This document shows, piece by piece, positions 8,370 to 17,076 of a DNA stretch of 59,924 nucleotides. Each line of letters opens with the position of its first letter. Position 1 is the first letter of the stretch. The DNA is from Flavobacteriaceae bacterium (GTDB lineage: Bacteria > Bacteroidota > Bacteroidia > Flavobacteriales > Flavobacteriaceae), in the NCBI GenBank assembly GCA_028284745.1, contig JANQRC010000002.1:1-59924 (forward strand), in the 5' to 3' direction. The translations under genes and the position numbers were made by a program. The notes under the pieces were generated by a model. That model was not told the origin of the DNA and made no database searches. It saw only the letters and a program-made list of their open reading frames with translations.

Positions 8370-9434
8370 ATGAACAACCAACGCTACATACGACAGATCA
8401 CATTGCCTCAAGTAGGCGAATCGGGGCAGCAAAAGCTGGGCGAAGCCTCGGTATTGGTCATTGGCGCAGGCGGTCTGGGCAACGCGCTACTCCCCTATTT
8501 GGTTTCTAGTGGGATAGGCCGTGTCGGAATCATTGACGGTGATATGGTCTCAGAAAGTAACTTGCACCGTCAGGTGTTATTTTCGAGGGAAGATGTTGGA
8601 AAATCAAAGGTTGAAGTCGTAAAGAATAAACTGCAAGTCATTGACCCTTCGACTTCCATAGAAACGTATGAAGAATACCTTGCTGCGGAAAATGCGTTGG
8701 AACTCTTTAAACGATACGATATCATTGTCGATGCTACCGATCGTGTTCCGGTGCGCTACCTCATCAATGACGCTGCGGTACTGACAGGCAAACCTTTTGT
8801 ACATGCCGCTTTGTATCGTTTTCAGGTGCAGATGTCCACTTTCAATTTTAATAATGGGCCCACGTATCGCTGTTTGTACCCTACTGCTCCTCGTACAACA
8901 CAAAGCTGTGCCGAAGCAGGTGTGATGCCTACTACCGTTGCCCTAGCGGGAATGCTCCAAGCCAATGAGGTCATGAAGGTCATCCTCGAGATCGGAGATG
9001 TATCATCAGGAAAGCTGCTTCTGTGGGATACGTTGAGCAACCAACAGCATCAATTCACTTTCCAAAGTAAGGAACAACACATTTCAGAAGAACTTTTTTA
9101 TCAACGATACCGAAGTGACGCTGCAGAAATGATTTCCCTCAAAGAAGCGCAACAGCGTAAAGGTTGGTTTGTGGATGTTCGTGAAACGCATGAAGTACCG
9201 AAACTTTCCATGGAAAACTATGTGCAATTTCCGTTGTCAACATTCGAAGAAAAAGTGTTTCCGATAGAAAAAGGCCAGAACATCTATTTGTTCTGTCAAG
9301 GTGGCGTACGAAGTGCCACCGCTTTCAAACTATTAAAAGAAAAAGAGTACAATACCATTTTTTGTCTAGAAGAGAACGCTCCTGAGCTTTCCAAACAATT
9401 TAGCCATGAAGAAAAAAAAGAACGTATTCATTGA
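8370..9434 (+). CDS. moeB: MoeB/ThiF-type adenylyltransferase with C-terminal rhodanese domain
   Basis: 354 residues. The E1-like domain (about 1-240) has the ATP-binding LVIGAGGLGNALLPYL, the IIDGDMVSESNLHRQ block and SCAEAGVMPTTVALAG. The last 100 residues form a rhodanese-like domain with a persulfide-type active site CQGGVRSA. It should activate MoaD and may supply its sulfur. Odd point: the zinc site usual in MoeB (two CxxC pairs) looks incomplete. The first pair reads TYRC instead of CYRC and I see no second CxxC before the rhodanese domain. The 3' end overlaps moaE by 29 bp. Confidence 0.9.
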   Translation: MNNQRYIRQITLPQVGESGQQKLGEASVLVIGAGGLGNALLPYLVSSGIGRVGIIDGDMVSESNLHRQVLFSREDVGKSKVEVVKNKLQVIDPSTSIETYEEYLAAENALELFKRYDIIVDATDRVPVRYLINDAAVLTGKPFVHAALYRFQVQMSTFNFNNGPTYRCLYPTAPRTTQSCAEAGVMPTTVALAGMLQANEVMKVILEIGDVSSGKLLLWDTLSNQQHQFTFQSKEQHISEELFYQRYRSDAAEMISLKEAQQRKGWFVDVRETHEVPKLSMENYVQFPLSTFEEKVFPIEKGQNIYLFCQGGVRSATAFKLLKEKEYNTIFCLEENAPELSKQFSHEEKKERIH

Positions 9435-9858
9435 AGGTGAGATCACCTCGGATCTTATTGCGCGATCCATTGCCAAACATCAAACTAAGACAGTGATCGG
9501 CGCGCACAACATCTTTTTGGGACAAGTACGTGCCGATGAGATCCAAGGAAATATGGTAACTGCCATCGATTTCAGCTGCTATCGCGAAATGGCAGACGAA
9601 AAGCTCGATCAGATCCGCGAAGAGACTTTTGCCAAGTACAACCTGACCTGCATGCACATTTATCACAGTCTAGGTGAAGTTAAGGCGGGTGAAGTTTGTT
9701 TTTTTGTGTTTGTCTCCGCACCACATCGCCCTGAAGTCTACGAAGCGACCGAGTATATTGTGAATCGCGTGAAGAGCGAAGTGCCTATCTTTGGCAAGGA
9801 ACTTTTTGCAGAAGGCGAATATCAGTGGAAAAAGAACTCAGTGAGCAGTTCGCAGTAA
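9406..9858 (+). CDS. moaE: Molybdopterin synthase catalytic subunit MoaE
   Basis: 150 residues, the normal size. MoaE with MoaD turns cyclic pyranopterin monophosphate into molybdopterin. Recognisable blocks are GAHNIFLGQVRADEI, HIYHSLGEVKAGEVCFFVFV, SAPHRPEVYEA and KSEVPIFGKELF, which holds the lysines expected in the active site. The ATG at 9406 lies inside moeB (29-bp overlap), in a lysine-rich stretch, and is the only start that gives the normal N-terminus. Confidence 0.92.
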   Translation: MKKKKNVFIEGEITSDLIARSIAKHQTKTVIGAHNIFLGQVRADEIQGNMVTAIDFSCYREMADEKLDQIREETFAKYNLTCMHIYHSLGEVKAGEVCFFVFVSAPHRPEVYEATEYIVNRVKSEVPIFGKELFAEGEYQWKKNSVSSSQ

Positions 9859-9888
9859 ACAGCTCAACGACTTAACAACTAAATCTCA

Positions 9889-10797
9889 ATGGTCGACATC
9901 ACCCATAAATCCAATACCCTTCGTGAGGCTGTGGCACAGGCCGTGGTAAAGGTAAGTAAGGCCGATACTATCGCTGCCATCCAAAACGATATGGTGCCCA
10001 AAGGAAATGTGTTTGCCATGAGCAGGGCCGCGGGTTTGCTGGGCATCAAAAAGACACCTGAGCTGCTTCCCGATTGTCATCCGTTACCGATCGAATACGC
10101 TGCCATCGATCTCGAGGCCGAAGGCTTGAGCATTTTCGTCAAAGTCACTGTCAAGACCATCTACAAGACTGGTGTGGAGGTCGAAGCGATGCACGGTGCC
10201 AGTGTGGCGGCGCTGAACATCTATGACATGTTGAAACCGATTGACAAAGGCGTGGAGATCCATCATATCAAATTGTTGAAAAAGAAAGGCGGGAAGTCAT
10301 CACGTATGCCGTTTGACGTTTCCAAGATCAAAGCACAGGTGATCGTTTGCTCGGATACGATCTCGAGAGGAGCGAACGAAGACCTCTCTGGAAAAGTGAT
10401 CCAAGAACGCCTTCAACAGTATCAGATAGACAACGATCTTATCGTGATCCCAGATGAAGAAGATCTGATCCGCCAGAACGTCAGCATACTTTCCAAAGAA
10501 AAACAACTCATCATTCTTACCGGTGGCACAGGGCTCTCACCAAGAGATGCCACACCTGAGGCCATTGTACCATTGCTCGACAAACGCATCCAAGGTGCCG
10601 AAGAAACGATACGTCGTTACGGACAAGACCGTACGCGATATGCTATGCTCTCACGAAGTGTGGTGGGCACAATTGATAACCGTTGCATAGTGATGGCCAT
10701 ACCTGGTTCTACAAAAGCAGTCACAGAATCTATGGACGCTGTACTCCCCGAGTTATTCCATGTGTATAATGTCATGAAAGGTACGAGGCATTCATGA
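9889..10797 (+). CDS. moaCB: MoaC-MoaB fusion protein
   Basis: 302 residues with two domains. Residues 1 to about 145 are MoaC, cyclic pyranopterin monophosphate synthase (GNVFAMSRAAGLLGIKKT, LLPDCHPLPIEY, TGVEVEAMHGASVAALNIYD, KKKGGKSS). From about residue 150 on it is MoaB/Mog, which adenylylates molybdopterin (AQVIVCSDTISRG, IILTGGTGLSPRDATPEAI). Such fusions are common in Bacteroidetes. The fusion joins an early and a late step in one polypeptide. The gene ends in a 4-bp overlap with moaA, whose product makes the MoaC substrate. Confidence 0.92.
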   Translation: MVDITHKSNTLREAVAQAVVKVSKADTIAAIQNDMVPKGNVFAMSRAAGLLGIKKTPELLPDCHPLPIEYAAIDLEAEGLSIFVKVTVKTIYKTGVEVEAMHGASVAALNIYDMLKPIDKGVEIHHIKLLKKKGGKSSRMPFDVSKIKAQVIVCSDTISRGANEDLSGKVIQERLQQYQIDNDLIVIPDEEDLIRQNVSILSKEKQLIILTGGTGLSPRDATPEAIVPLLDKRIQGAEETIRRYGQDRTRYAMLSRSVVGTIDNRCIVMAIPGSTKAVTESMDAVLPELFHVYNVMKGTRHS

Positions 10798-11801
10798 GCC
10801 GGACAACCGACATACTGAGAGATACATTTGGTCGCGAGCATACCTATTTGCGCATTTCGCTTACCGAAAAGTGCAACTTGCGCTGTACCTACTGCATGCC
10901 CGAGGAAGGTGTAGTACTTTCGCCAAGATCACAGCTAATGACGGCCAGCGAAGTGGTTGAAATAGCCAAAGTATTTGTAGAGAACGGCGTCGATAAAATT
11001 CGGTTGACAGGTGGCGAACCGCTTTTAAGAAAGGACTTTGCTGAAATTCTCCATCCGTTGTCACAGCTTCCCACGACGCTTACCTTGACCACCAACGCTA
11101 TTCTGGTGGATCGTTATATCGAAGACCTTAAGAAAGCGGGCGTCCAAAGTCTGAATGTGAGCTTAGATACCTTGAAGCCCGAAAAGTTCTTCACCATCAC
11201 GAAGCGTGACCAATTCCACAAAGCCTATGGCAATGCTCGATCGTTGTTGCAAGAAGGTTTCGGTGTGAAGCTGAATGTAGTGCTCATTAAAGGTTTTAAT
11301 GACGACGAGATCATTGATTTCATCCAATTGACCGAGCATCAAAACCTCCATGTGCGCTTTATCGAGTTCATGCCCTTTGATGGCAATCGTTGGGACAAAT
11401 CCAAATTGGTGACGCAACAAGAGATCCTAACTAAAACTGAAAATTATTTTGGTGTCGACCAACTACAAATCCTTCAAAACAAAGCCAACTTTATTGCACG
11501 CAACTATCAGATCAATGGTTTTATAGGTCGTTTTGGTATCATCAGCACGGTAAGCAACCCATTTTGTGATGGCTGTAATCGCATTCGCCTAACGGCCAAC
11601 GGCTCAATCAAAAATTGCTTGTTCTCCATGTCGGAGACCAATTTACTGGAACCGTTTCGCAATGACGAACCCATCGAACCGATCATCAAGGCAGTGCTGC
11701 TGAAAAAGAAGGCTGTGCGTGCTGGTATGGACGATGCGAGATCCTTTGAATCTCCTACCAACCATTCTAAGAATCGTAGCATGATCACGATTGGAGGTTG
11801 A
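10794..11801 (+). CDS. moaA: GTP 3',8-cyclase MoaA (radical SAM)
   Basis: 335 residues. First enzyme of molybdenum cofactor synthesis; it rearranges GTP with MoaC. The radical SAM cluster motif is KCNLRCTYCMPEEG. The C-terminal second 4Fe-4S cluster is carried by NPFCDGCNRIRL and the later IKNCLFS. The protein ends in ITIGG, the Gly-Gly tail typical of MoaA. It is the last gene of the plus-strand cassette and converges on ade with a 35-bp gap; I see no convincing hairpin-plus-T terminator in that gap. Confidence 0.94.
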   Translation: MSRTTDILRDTFGREHTYLRISLTEKCNLRCTYCMPEEGVVLSPRSQLMTASEVVEIAKVFVENGVDKIRLTGGEPLLRKDFAEILHPLSQLPTTLTLTTNAILVDRYIEDLKKAGVQSLNVSLDTLKPEKFFTITKRDQFHKAYGNARSLLQEGFGVKLNVVLIKGFNDDEIIDFIQLTEHQNLHVRFIEFMPFDGNRWDKSKLVTQQEILTKTENYFGVDQLQILQNKANFIARNYQINGFIGRFGIISTVSNPFCDGCNRIRLTANGSIKNCLFSMSETNLLEPFRNDEPIEPIIKAVLLKKKAVRAGMDDARSFESPTNHSKNRSMITIGG

Positions 11802-11836
11802 TAGAAGAGATTGAAGTATTGTGCTGAAGCAAAAAA

Positions 11837-13459
11837 CTATTCGACCTGAAGTGACACAAACTCGAACTTCTCAGCATCAAACAACCCTTTGTCACTCACT
11901 TTCAAAGAAGGAATTACCAAAAGTGCCATGAACGACAATGTCATGAACGGAGCGTTGAGCGTACTGCCCAGTTGTTTGGCCATAGCATCGATCTCAGCAT
12001 AGGCTTTCCCGACCTCCTCACCTGATCGATCACTCATAATGCCCGCTACCGGTAGCGGAAGCACTTTTTCTTCTGTATCTGAAACAGCACACACGCCACC
12101 TTTATACTGGATGACCTGGTTGACAGCTTTACAGATCATCTCGTCTGATATACCAACTGCAATGATATTGTGGGAATCGTGTGCCACTGATGAGGCAATA
12201 GCGCCTTGCTTAAGCCCGAAGTTTTTTATGAATGCCGTTGCCACTGGTTTCGTATCATATCGATTGACCACAGCGACCTTCAGTACATCTTCCTCAACAT
12301 TTGAAACAAGACTGCCTTCTTCCGTTAATGCCTTATCAATCAGTTGGTTGGTAACCAACTCGCCATCTAAAGCCCCGATCACACGAATGCGATCGGATGA
12401 AGCATCCACTCTAAAATCCTCTGGGGCTTTTTTCTCTGCGTTAAAATTGTTTGGGCAAGAAAATGAGACACTCTCGATCTTCGAAATTCCATGGTCGGCC
12501 ACCATCTGCCCATCGATAAAGGTCTGTCTTACTTTAAAGTCTTTTAGGTCTTCAACTACAATAAAATCGGCAGGGTCGCCATTTCTAAGCAGTCCAACAT
12601 CTAGATCATAATGCATGACCGGATTGATACATGCTGCTTGTAGTATTTTGAAAATATCCATCTCCTTTGCCACGGCTCTTGCACATAATCGGTTGATATG
12701 CCCAAGCAGCAATTCGTCGGGATGCTTGTCATCGCTGCAGAACATCATGTTCTTGTAATGTGCAGGCAAAAGGTCGATCAGCGCTTCAAAGTTCTTGGCG
12801 GCACTTCCTTCGCGAATGATCACTTTCATGCCCTTCTGTAGCTTCTCTAGCGCTTCTTCGTATGAGAAACATTCGTGATCGGTACTGATACCAGCTTTGA
12901 TGTAATTGGTAATGTCTTCTCCGTACAGCCCTGGTGCATGCCCATCTACAGGTTTGTTATAATGCTTGGCCCAGGCGATCTTCTTCATCACTTCGGCATC
13001 TTTTTGGATAACCCCAGGATAATTCATCATCTCGGCCAAATATCTTATATCTGGTCGAGAAAGTAGTTGCCTGATACCTTCTGGGTCAATGATAGCGCCT
13101 GCAGTTTCAAAGCTTGTGGCAGGCACACACGAAGGAGCCCCAAAATTGAACTTGAAGGGAACTCCATTACCATTGTCGATCATAAAATCTATCCCATCTA
13201 ACCCTAGAACATTGGCAATTTCGTGTGGGTCCGAAACTGTAGCCACAGTACCATGGGTAACCGCGATCTTTGCAAATTCTGAAGGTACCAGCATCGAACT
13301 CTCGATATGAATGTGCGCATCAATAAATCCTGGCATGATATAAGCATCAACATCATGGCCCTTTTCATAGACCTCAACGATTCTACCATTGGATACAATA
13401 ACCTCTCCTTTATAGATTCGCTCGGCTAGAATATCTACGATATATCCTTTGATTTTCAT
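11837..13459 (-). CDS. ade: Adenine deaminase
   Basis: 540 residues from the ATG at 13459. It deaminates adenine to hypoxanthine. Amidohydrolase metal motif [14 protein letters not shown] is present, as are [29 protein letters not shown] and ISTDHECFS, all typical of the Ade family. An upstream in-frame ATG would add 34 poorly conserved residues; I prefer MKIKGYIVD, which is how the family usually begins. The gene is convergent with moaA. The neighbouring hydroxylase is of the isoquinoline-oxidoreductase type, so a joint purine route is possible but not supported by family type. Confidence 0.92.
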   Translation of the reverse strand: MKIKGYIVDILAERIYKGEVIVSNGRIVEVYEKGHDVDAYIMPGFIDAHIHIESSMLVPSEFAKIAVTHGTVATVSDPHEIANVLGLDGIDFMIDNGNGVPFKFNFGAPSCVPATSFETAGAIIDPEGIRQLLSRPDIRYLAEMMNYPGVIQKDAEVMKKIAWAKHYNKPVDGHAPGLYGEDITNYIKAGISTDHECFSYEEALEKLQKGMKVIIREGSAAKNFEALIDLLPAHYKNMMFCSDDKHPDELLLGHINRLCARAVAKEMDIFKILQAACINPVMHYDLDVGLLRNGDPADFIVVEDLKDFKVRQTFIDGQMVADHGISKIESVSFSCPNNFNAEKKAPEDFRVDASSDRIRVIGALDGELVTNQLIDKALTEEGSLVSNVEEDVLKVAVVNRYDTKPVATAFIKNFGLKQGAIASSVAHDSHNIIAVGISDEMICKAVNQVIQYKGGVCAVSDTEEKVLPLPVAGIMSDRSGEEVGKAYAEIDAMAKQLGSTLNAPFMTLSFMALLVIPSLKVSDKGLFDAEKFEFVSLQVE

Positions 13460-13496
13460 ATAAAGAGTTCCGTTTTGCGGTGGAATAAAAGTTCTA

Positions 13497-13510
13497 CGGG
13501 ATCGTTCCCG
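13497..13510 (-). promoter_or_regulatory. Short hairpin upstream of ade
   Basis: CGGGA and TCCCG form a perfect 5-bp stem with a 4-base loop about 38 bp upstream of the ade start. It may be a leader structure. It has no T run on the minus strand and I do not recognise a riboswitch. Confidence 0.25.
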
Positions 13511-13572
13511 ATACAATATATGGTTAATTGTACAGTAAACAACATAAATCAAAGGGTTCACAACAGTTTTTT

Positions 13573-13601
13573 TTGTAAGAAATCACAGTGGTGTAGATTT
13601 A
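13573..13601 (+). promoter_or_regulatory. Candidate promoter for the YhhN-like gene pair
   Basis: TTG at 13573-13575, an 18-base spacer, then TAGATTTA at 13594-13601. The Bacteroidetes primary sigma consensus is TTG-N17 to 23-TAnnTTTG, so only the last base departs from it. It would give a leader of about 40 nt before the start at 13648. Confidence 0.4.
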
Positions 13602-13647
13602 TATGTTGAGTAGATCTGAAACCAAGATCAAAATATATTAGCATATA

Positions 13648-14343
13648 ATGCCAATTTTAAGGAAAAATAAAATTTTTCTTGTAGCCTTTTTAGCTATGTT
13701 CTTTATCAATATCGTGGCAAATGACATAGAAGACCTCTTTTTCGTGAGATACTTGGTCCAGCCAGGCATTACAGTATTGTTAGCCACTTTCTTTTGGATG
13801 AATAGTTCGCACTTGATCATGCAAGAGCGCTATTTCGCCATGCTGGCGTTAGGATGTCTTCTGTTGGGTGATATCGCTATGTTCAACCATGTCAATGAAA
13901 CGTGGTTCCTGATCGGAATGATATTCTTTTTATTCGCCAACATCTCTTATACATTAGCATTACAATTCAACAGTTCATATAGTCTGGCCAAAGTATTACT
14001 GATCGGCAGTCTGATGTTGGCCTATGCATATACGCTGCTTACGTTCATCGTAGGCGGGCTAGGTTCCTATTATATTCCTGTGATCATCTTTATGGTGAGC
14101 GTTTTCGGATTGGTGCAAACTGCCTTTTCGCGTTATGGCAGAGCGAACCCAATAAGCTTTTGGATGGTGTTCACTGGCACTTGCCTCTTTTTGTTGTCAG
14201 ACTCTATAATTGCCCTGAACAAATTTTACAAGCCCCTACCTTACGGCAACATGTCTTCCCTCTTTTTCTACGGTGCCTCACAATTCTTGATCATTGTGGG
14301 TTTTTTAAAGCAACAAGTACAACAAAGTTATGCTTTGAAATAA
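13648..14343 (+). CDS. YhhN/TMEM86-like membrane protein, first copy
   Basis: 231 residues with about eight membrane segments and very short loops. The pattern LALGCLLLGDIAMF and the later FLLSDSIIALNKF (acidic residues within membrane helices) are those of the YhhN/TMEM86 family, some members of which are lysoplasmalogenases. A related gene follows 46 bp downstream. Enzyme activity in this organism is not known, and plasmalogens are not expected in most aerobic flavobacteria, so the substrate is open. Confidence 0.75.
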   Translation: MPILRKNKIFLVAFLAMFFINIVANDIEDLFFVRYLVQPGITVLLATFFWMNSSHLIMQERYFAMLALGCLLLGDIAMFNHVNETWFLIGMIFFLFANISYTLALQFNSSYSLAKVLLIGSLMLAYAYTLLTFIVGGLGSYYIPVIIFMVSVFGLVQTAFSRYGRANPISFWMVFTGTCLFLLSDSIIALNKFYKPLPYGNMSSLFFYGASQFLIIVGFLKQQVQQSYALK

Positions 14344-14389
14344 CTCTCGAGGATTCTGAGAGATCATTTGTTGAATGCAACTTTAATAC

Positions 14390-15052
14390 ATGAAAGAAAG
14401 GACCTTGTTATTCTATTTGCTGTTTGCGATTATCGTGCTTTTAGATGTGATGTTCACCAACGTAGATGGTTGGGAGAAATACCGCATGTTCTCGAAACCC
14501 TCGGTAATAGGCTCATTGATGGCATTGGTCTTTGCCAACATCCCAAACATCGATCTGAAAACACAGCGACTTCTTTTCTTATTGCTCGGTCTCCTGCTAC
14601 TTGGAGATATTTTCTTTCTGACATTCGATTCAGAAGTTTTCTTCTTGCTGGGTTTCTTGTGTTTCTTCTCAGCAAATATTGTATACATCTTGCTGTTCCA
14701 CGAACATGTTGATTATCAATTTGGAAGAGTCGTGGTCTTTTCGATGTTTGTACTCATATATGCCTTCTTCCTCATGAGAACCATCGTTGATGGCCTAGGG
14801 GGCTACTTCTATCCACTTGTAATTTTCATGGTAGCTGCCTTTAATATGATGCAGGCATCTTTTTTCCGATGGAAACAAGTTAACAGCCGAAGCTACTACA
14901 TGGTGTTTATAGGTGCTGTGCTCTTCTTACTTTCCGAAAGTATCGTAGCCGTGGAAAAGTTCGCGGACCCCATTCCGTTTACAGATTATCTGATCATGCC
15001 AACATATGCCATCGGACATTTGCTGATGGTGAAGGGAATCTTAATTGAGTGA
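14390..15052 (+). CDS. YhhN/TMEM86-like membrane protein, second copy
   Basis: 220 residues, about eight membrane helices. It shows the same landmarks as the gene before it: LLGLLLLGDIFFL and FLLSESIVAVEKFADPIPF. The two proteins share layout and spacing but differ in much of their sequence, so they look like an old tandem duplication. After it, 123 bp without a gene separate it from the convergent NADH dehydrogenase gene. Confidence 0.75.
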   Translation: MKERTLLFYLLFAIIVLLDVMFTNVDGWEKYRMFSKPSVIGSLMALVFANIPNIDLKTQRLLFLLLGLLLLGDIFFLTFDSEVFFLLGFLCFFSANIVYILLFHEHVDYQFGRVVVFSMFVLIYAFFLMRTIVDGLGGYFYPLVIFMVAAFNMMQASFFRWKQVNSRSYYMVFIGAVLFLLSESIVAVEKFADPIPFTDYLIMPTYAIGHLLMVKGILIE

Positions 15053-15175
15053 CCTCTGGCAACTTCGTACCAACTGCAGCTGCACGATATGGCATATGGA
15101 GTTTCGCAATTCCTAATTGTTGCTGGATCTACGAGCACCTAGAAAAGAATTGTTCACAGTGAGTTGCAAAAGGTG

Positions 15176-16450
15176 TCACTTCTTCTTGTAAGGTCTAATG
15201 ATCAGTCTGGCCTCACGATCGAATCGGATATAGTTGTATACCCAATTGATGAATACCACGGCACGATTTCTAAAGCCGATCAGGAAGAACAAGTGCACAA
15301 ACATCCAAACAAACCAGGCGAACACGCCTTGGAACTTCACATTTTTTAGATCGACCACGGCTTTGTTCCTTCCTATGGTAGCCATAGACCCTTTGTCTTT
15401 GTAACTAAAGCCATGCATTTGCCTTCCGTGCACTTGCCTTATCAAATTCTTTCCCAGGGCTTTCCCTTGTTGTATAGCAGGTTGCGCCATCATGGGGTGC
15501 CCGTATGGATAATCGGCCAAGTTCATGCAAGCGATATCACCAATGGCATAGATATTCTCATATCCCTTTACGCGACTAAACTCATCTACATGAAGTCGGT
15601 TGCCCGCAGCTTTGCAATCTTCAACAGAAAGCCCATTGACTGCAGTGCCTGTCACACCTGCCGCCCACACCACGGTAGCAGTTTCAAACTCAAGGTCGGT
15701 ATTGGTCTTGACAACACTACCGTCGTAATCGGTTACTCTTACATTTTTCCAAACATGAACACCTAACTTCTGTAAATAATCTTCTGCTTTTTCTGAAGCT
15801 ATAGGACTCATGGCTGGCAGCACTCGGTCACTACCTTGCACAAGGTTTATCTGGGCCATGCGTGTGTCTAGGTCCGGATAATCCTTTGGTAGAATGCCTT
15901 TTTTTATCTCTGCCAAGGCACCGGCCAGTTCAACACCTGTAGGTCCTGCACCCACGATCACAAAATTCATCAGGGCATTGCGTTGATGGAGGTCATCTGT
16001 AAGGATGGCTTCTTCAAAATTCTCTAGGATCATGCTACGTAGGTCTAATGACTGGGGTACCGTCTTCATCTGCATAGCGTGCCTCATGATATTTTCATTT
16101 CCGAAGAAATTGGTCTTCGAGCCTGTAGCGATCACCAAATGGTCATAATCAAGCGAACCGATGTCGGTCACGATCACTCCTTTCTTTGGCCTCACTTCTT
16201 CAACTTTGGCCATCCTAAAGTAAAAGTTGGGGTAATCCTGCAACACCTTCCGCAAAGGATATGCAATAGAATCTGGTTCTAGACCACCTGTGGAAACTTG
16301 ATAAAGCAGTGGTTGGAATGTGTGGTAGTTGTGCATGTCCAACAGCACGACTTGCACTTCGCTCTTTCGAAGGGCGTTCACGAGCGATATGCCGCCAAAT
16401 CCGCCACCAACGATAACAATGCGAGGAAAGCTAGACTTAGGTATGTTCAT
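15176..16450 (-). CDS. ndh: Type II NADH:quinone dehydrogenase
   Basis: 424 residues from ATG at 16450. It should oxidise NADH and reduce quinone at the inner membrane without pumping. Two nucleotide folds are seen: RIVIVGGGFGGISLVNAL for FAD and NFVIVGAGPTGVELAGAL for NADH. Further family blocks are HNYHTFQPLLYQV and YAIGDIACM. A hydrophobic C-terminal stretch (FAWFVWMFVHLFFLIGF) probably anchors it. An in-frame ATG at 16468 would overlap a near-perfect promoter box, so the shorter start is preferred. The gene is divergent from an ECF sigma factor. Confidence 0.88.
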   Translation of the reverse strand: MNIPKSSFPRIVIVGGGFGGISLVNALRKSEVQVVLLDMHNYHTFQPLLYQVSTGGLEPDSIAYPLRKVLQDYPNFYFRMAKVEEVRPKKGVIVTDIGSLDYDHLVIATGSKTNFFGNENIMRHAMQMKTVPQSLDLRSMILENFEEAILTDDLHQRNALMNFVIVGAGPTGVELAGALAEIKKGILPKDYPDLDTRMAQINLVQGSDRVLPAMSPIASEKAEDYLQKLGVHVWKNVRVTDYDGSVVKTNTDLEFETATVVWAAGVTGTAVNGLSVEDCKAAGNRLHVDEFSRVKGYENIYAIGDIACMNLADYPYGHPMMAQPAIQQGKALGKNLIRQVHGRQMHGFSYKDKGSMATIGRNKAVVDLKNVKFQGVFAWFVWMFVHLFFLIGFRNRAVVFINWVYNYIRFDREARLIIRPYKKK

Positions 16451-16465
16451 CTGAGACATCGACCA

Positions 16466-16493
16466 CAAAGGTACATTTTAGCACACGTCCCAA
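16466..16493 (-). promoter_or_regulatory. Promoter of the type II NADH dehydrogenase
   Basis: On the minus strand TTG (16493-16491), a 17-base spacer, then TACCTTTG (16473-16466). Both boxes and the distance match the Bacteroidetes consensus TTG-N17 to 23-TAnnTTTG exactly. The predicted transcript start near 16460 leaves only about 10 nt before the ATG at 16450 and excludes the longer reading frame start at 16468. Confidence 0.65.
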
Positions 16494-16579
16494 AAAAGCT
16501 GAATCGTAAATTCTTCAACAATTTTTGTAACATTATGCTCCTTTTACATACAAATCGTTGAAAAGCCAACCATCCAAGA

Positions 16580-17074
16580 TTGACAAAAGAGCTGCAACAT
16601 CAGTTTGTAACACTGTTAGAGAAGAATCAGAACATTGTGCACAAGGTGTGTCGTATCTACACATCTGACCAAGATTCGCATAACGACCTGTTTCAAGAGA
16701 TCACCATCCAACTTTGGAAGGCCTTTCCGAAGTTTCGTGGCGATGCAAAGTTTAGCACTTGGATGTATCGTGTGGCATTGAATACCGCCATAACGCTCTA
16801 CAGAAAGTCTAAAAAGAACGTAGGCACCAGTAGCTTCGATGCGCTGGAATTCAAGATACGGTCTGAAGAATATGATGACACCGAAGAGCAACAGTTGAAG
16901 GTCATGTACAGGGCAGTCAAGCAACTGAGCGATATCGAAAAGGCGTTAGTTTTCTTGTATCTGGAAGACAAAAACTACAAGGAAATATCTGAAACACTAG
17001 GTATCACCGAAGTGAATGCCCGTGTAAAGATGAATAGGATAAAGACAAAGTTGAAGCAAATCGTAAACCCATAA
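16580..17074 (+). CDS. ECF-type RNA polymerase sigma factor
   Basis: 164 residues. Region 2 is clear (DLFQEITIQLWKAFPKFRG, FSTWMYRVALNTAI) and region 4 with a helix-turn-helix follows (LSDIEKALVFLYLEDKNYKE, ISETLGITEVNARVKMNRI). The start codon appears to be TTG; the reading TKELQHQFVTLLEKNQNIV agrees with the family N-terminus and no ATG is available in frame nearby. The next gene, 2 bp downstream, encodes a membrane protein that may act as its anti-sigma factor. TTTGTAACA occurs twice, at 16524-16532 and 16604-16612, of unknown meaning. Confidence 0.9.
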   Translation: MTKELQHQFVTLLEKNQNIVHKVCRIYTSDQDSHNDLFQEITIQLWKAFPKFRGDAKFSTWMYRVALNTAITLYRKSKKNVGTSSFDALEFKIRSEEYDDTEEQQLKVMYRAVKQLSDIEKALVFLYLEDKNYKEISETLGITEVNARVKMNRIKTKLKQIVNP

Positions 17075-17076
17075 GC

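Noticed and set aside
12039-12611. A 190-residue open frame antisense to ade
   Set aside because: It lies fully inside a well-supported gene, is rich in Ser/Thr as expected for an antisense shadow, and has no recognisable domain.
16524-16612. TTTGTAACA twice around the ECF sigma factor start, as an autoregulatory ECF promoter
   Set aside because: The second copy is inside the coding region and no matching -10 motif could be identified.
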